Shown here in pieces: positions 13,467 to 14,074 of a DNA stretch of 14,074 bases; position 1 is the first letter of the stretch; each line of letters opens with the position of its first letter. This DNA is from Holophagaceae bacterium. GTDB taxonomy: Bacteria; Acidobacteriota; Holophagae; Holophagales; Holophagaceae. The stretch is from NCBI GenBank assembly GCA_025353305.1, contig JANXQX010000081.1, positions 1-14,074 of the forward strand. Direction: 5' to 3'. Below the pieces are notes generated by a model. The model saw nothing but the letters and a program-made list of their open reading frames with translations, was not told the origin of the DNA and did not search any database. A program made the position numbers and the translations under genes.

Positions 13467-14074
13467 TTGCGCATCGGTATCATTGGATTCGGCCGCTTTG
13501 GATCTGCCTTGGCGGAACTCCTCCGCGAGGCTGGCATGCCGATGCAGGCCTGGGACCCCGCCGTGCCAGTACCCGGCGGTCTGCAGGCGGAGAGCCCTGA
13601 GTCCTTGGCCCGGTGGGCCGACATCATTGTACTGGCCGTCCCCATCCCGCAAACGGAGGCCGTGCTCCTCAGTCTTCGGCCCCATTTGGAGTCACGACAT
13701 ATCGTGATGGACGTGGGCAGCGTGAAGACAGTTCCTTGCGCCCTGCTGGACCGGATCCTCAGTGATGATATCCCCCATTGCGGCACCCACCCACTGTTCG
13801 GCCCCCTCAGCCTTGCCCGCGCGGATCCTCTTCAGACAGTGATTTGTCCCAGCCCTCGCCATTCTGAAGCCGCCCAACACGTGCGGACGTTATTCGAGAC
13901 CCTGGGTAGTGAAGTCATCGAAGTCTCGCCCGAAGCCCACGACCGCGTGATGGCGCATACCCACGCTACAGCCTTCTTCTTGGCTAAAGGATTGCTGGAC
14001 ATGGGCGTGGAGGAGACACCCTTCGCGCCAGCCTCGTTCCGCGCGCTATCGGCGGTCATCGAGACGGTGCGGGC
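13467..14074 (+). CDS. tyrA: prephenate dehydrogenase, N-terminal part (cut by window edge)
   Basis: The first 202 residues from a TTG start at 13467, with GAGGT (13456-13460) 6 bp upstream; no ATG fits. The N-terminus is a Rossmann fold, RIGIIGFGRFGSALAELL, with the Gly7-x-Gly9-x-x-Gly12 nucleotide motif. Asp30 closes the second strand, which favours NAD over NADP. ADIIVLAVPIPQTE and MDVGSVK follow, then GTHPLFGPLSL (His108), characteristic of TyrA, and the MAHTHATAFFLAKGL helix with the expected substrate-site histidine(s). The enzyme oxidatively decarboxylates prephenate to 4-hydroxyphenylpyruvate in tyrosine synthesis, in the cytoplasm. The C-terminal helical dimerisation part lies outside the window. 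Arogenate as substrate cannot be excluded. Confidence 0.9.
   Translation, partial: MRIGIIGFGRFGSALAELLREAGMPMQAWDPAVPVPGGLQAESPESLARWADIIVLAVPIPQTEAVLLSLRPHLESRHIVMDVGSVKTVPCALLDRILSDDIPHCGTHPLFGPLSLARADPLQTVICPSPRHSEAAQHVRTLFETLGSEVIEVSPEAHDRVMAHTHATAFFLAKGLLDMGVEETPFAPASFRALSAVIETVR

Noticed and set aside
1..14074. Looked for a CRISPR array.
   Set aside because: The only clear direct repeat is the two-copy 48-bp tRNA-end repeat; there is no series of short repeats with regular spacers and no cas-like gene.

Overview
The window reads as a stretch of chromosome from a GC-rich, Gram-negative bacterium. The mix of genes is most like Acidobacteriota of the Holophaga/Geothrix type: a transmembrane Ser/Thr kinase fused to TPR repeats, an Ig-like lipoprotein with a GGGGG stretch after the lipid cysteine, a secreted M28 peptidase, and many GTG/TTG starts. 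The lineage is an inference from gene style, not from a marker gene.

Layout. Positions 1-565 hold two divergent serine tRNA genes, tRNA-Ser(UGA) on the minus strand and tRNA-Ser(GCU) on the plus strand. Downstream of tRNA-Ser(UGA) lies a 120-bp near-palindrome that ends in a second copy of that tRNA's last 20 bases and its 28-bp downstream flank. Positions 566-996 hold no convincing gene, only a possible transposase scrap. Positions 997-4836 form a three-gene unit: a small winged-helix-like protein, a convergent 963-residue kinase/TPR membrane protein, and a second small protein that is a paralogue of the first, divergent from the kinase. Positions 4917-5278 hold a frameshifted XRE-type regulator. 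Next to it is a 17-bp dyad inside the spacer of a promoter that points at the following pair of genes. That pair (5357-7867) encodes a small secreted protein and an Ig-like lipoprotein.

Positions 8172-10871 are visibly more A/T-rich and carry a translationally coupled pair of unrecognised exported proteins, a lipoprotein and a 619-residue protein with an SH3-like tail and a C-terminal cysteine cluster. Shortly after comes an apparently complete IS5-family (IS427-type) insertion sequence (11028-11849) with 15-bp inverted repeats, a CTAG target duplication and a transposase split over two frames at an A6 run. The right end returns to core-like genes: a secreted M28 metallopeptidase on the minus strand and, divergent from it, the start of a TTG-initiated prephenate dehydrogenase (tyrA) cut by the window edge.

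Most unusual items: the kinase, whose activation segment seems to be missing, framed by paralogous small winged-helix proteins; the tRNA-tailed hairpin whose mismatches become G-U pairs only on the strand that reads out of tRNA-Ser; the dyad/promoter/broken-repressor arrangement; and the A/T-rich two-gene cassette.
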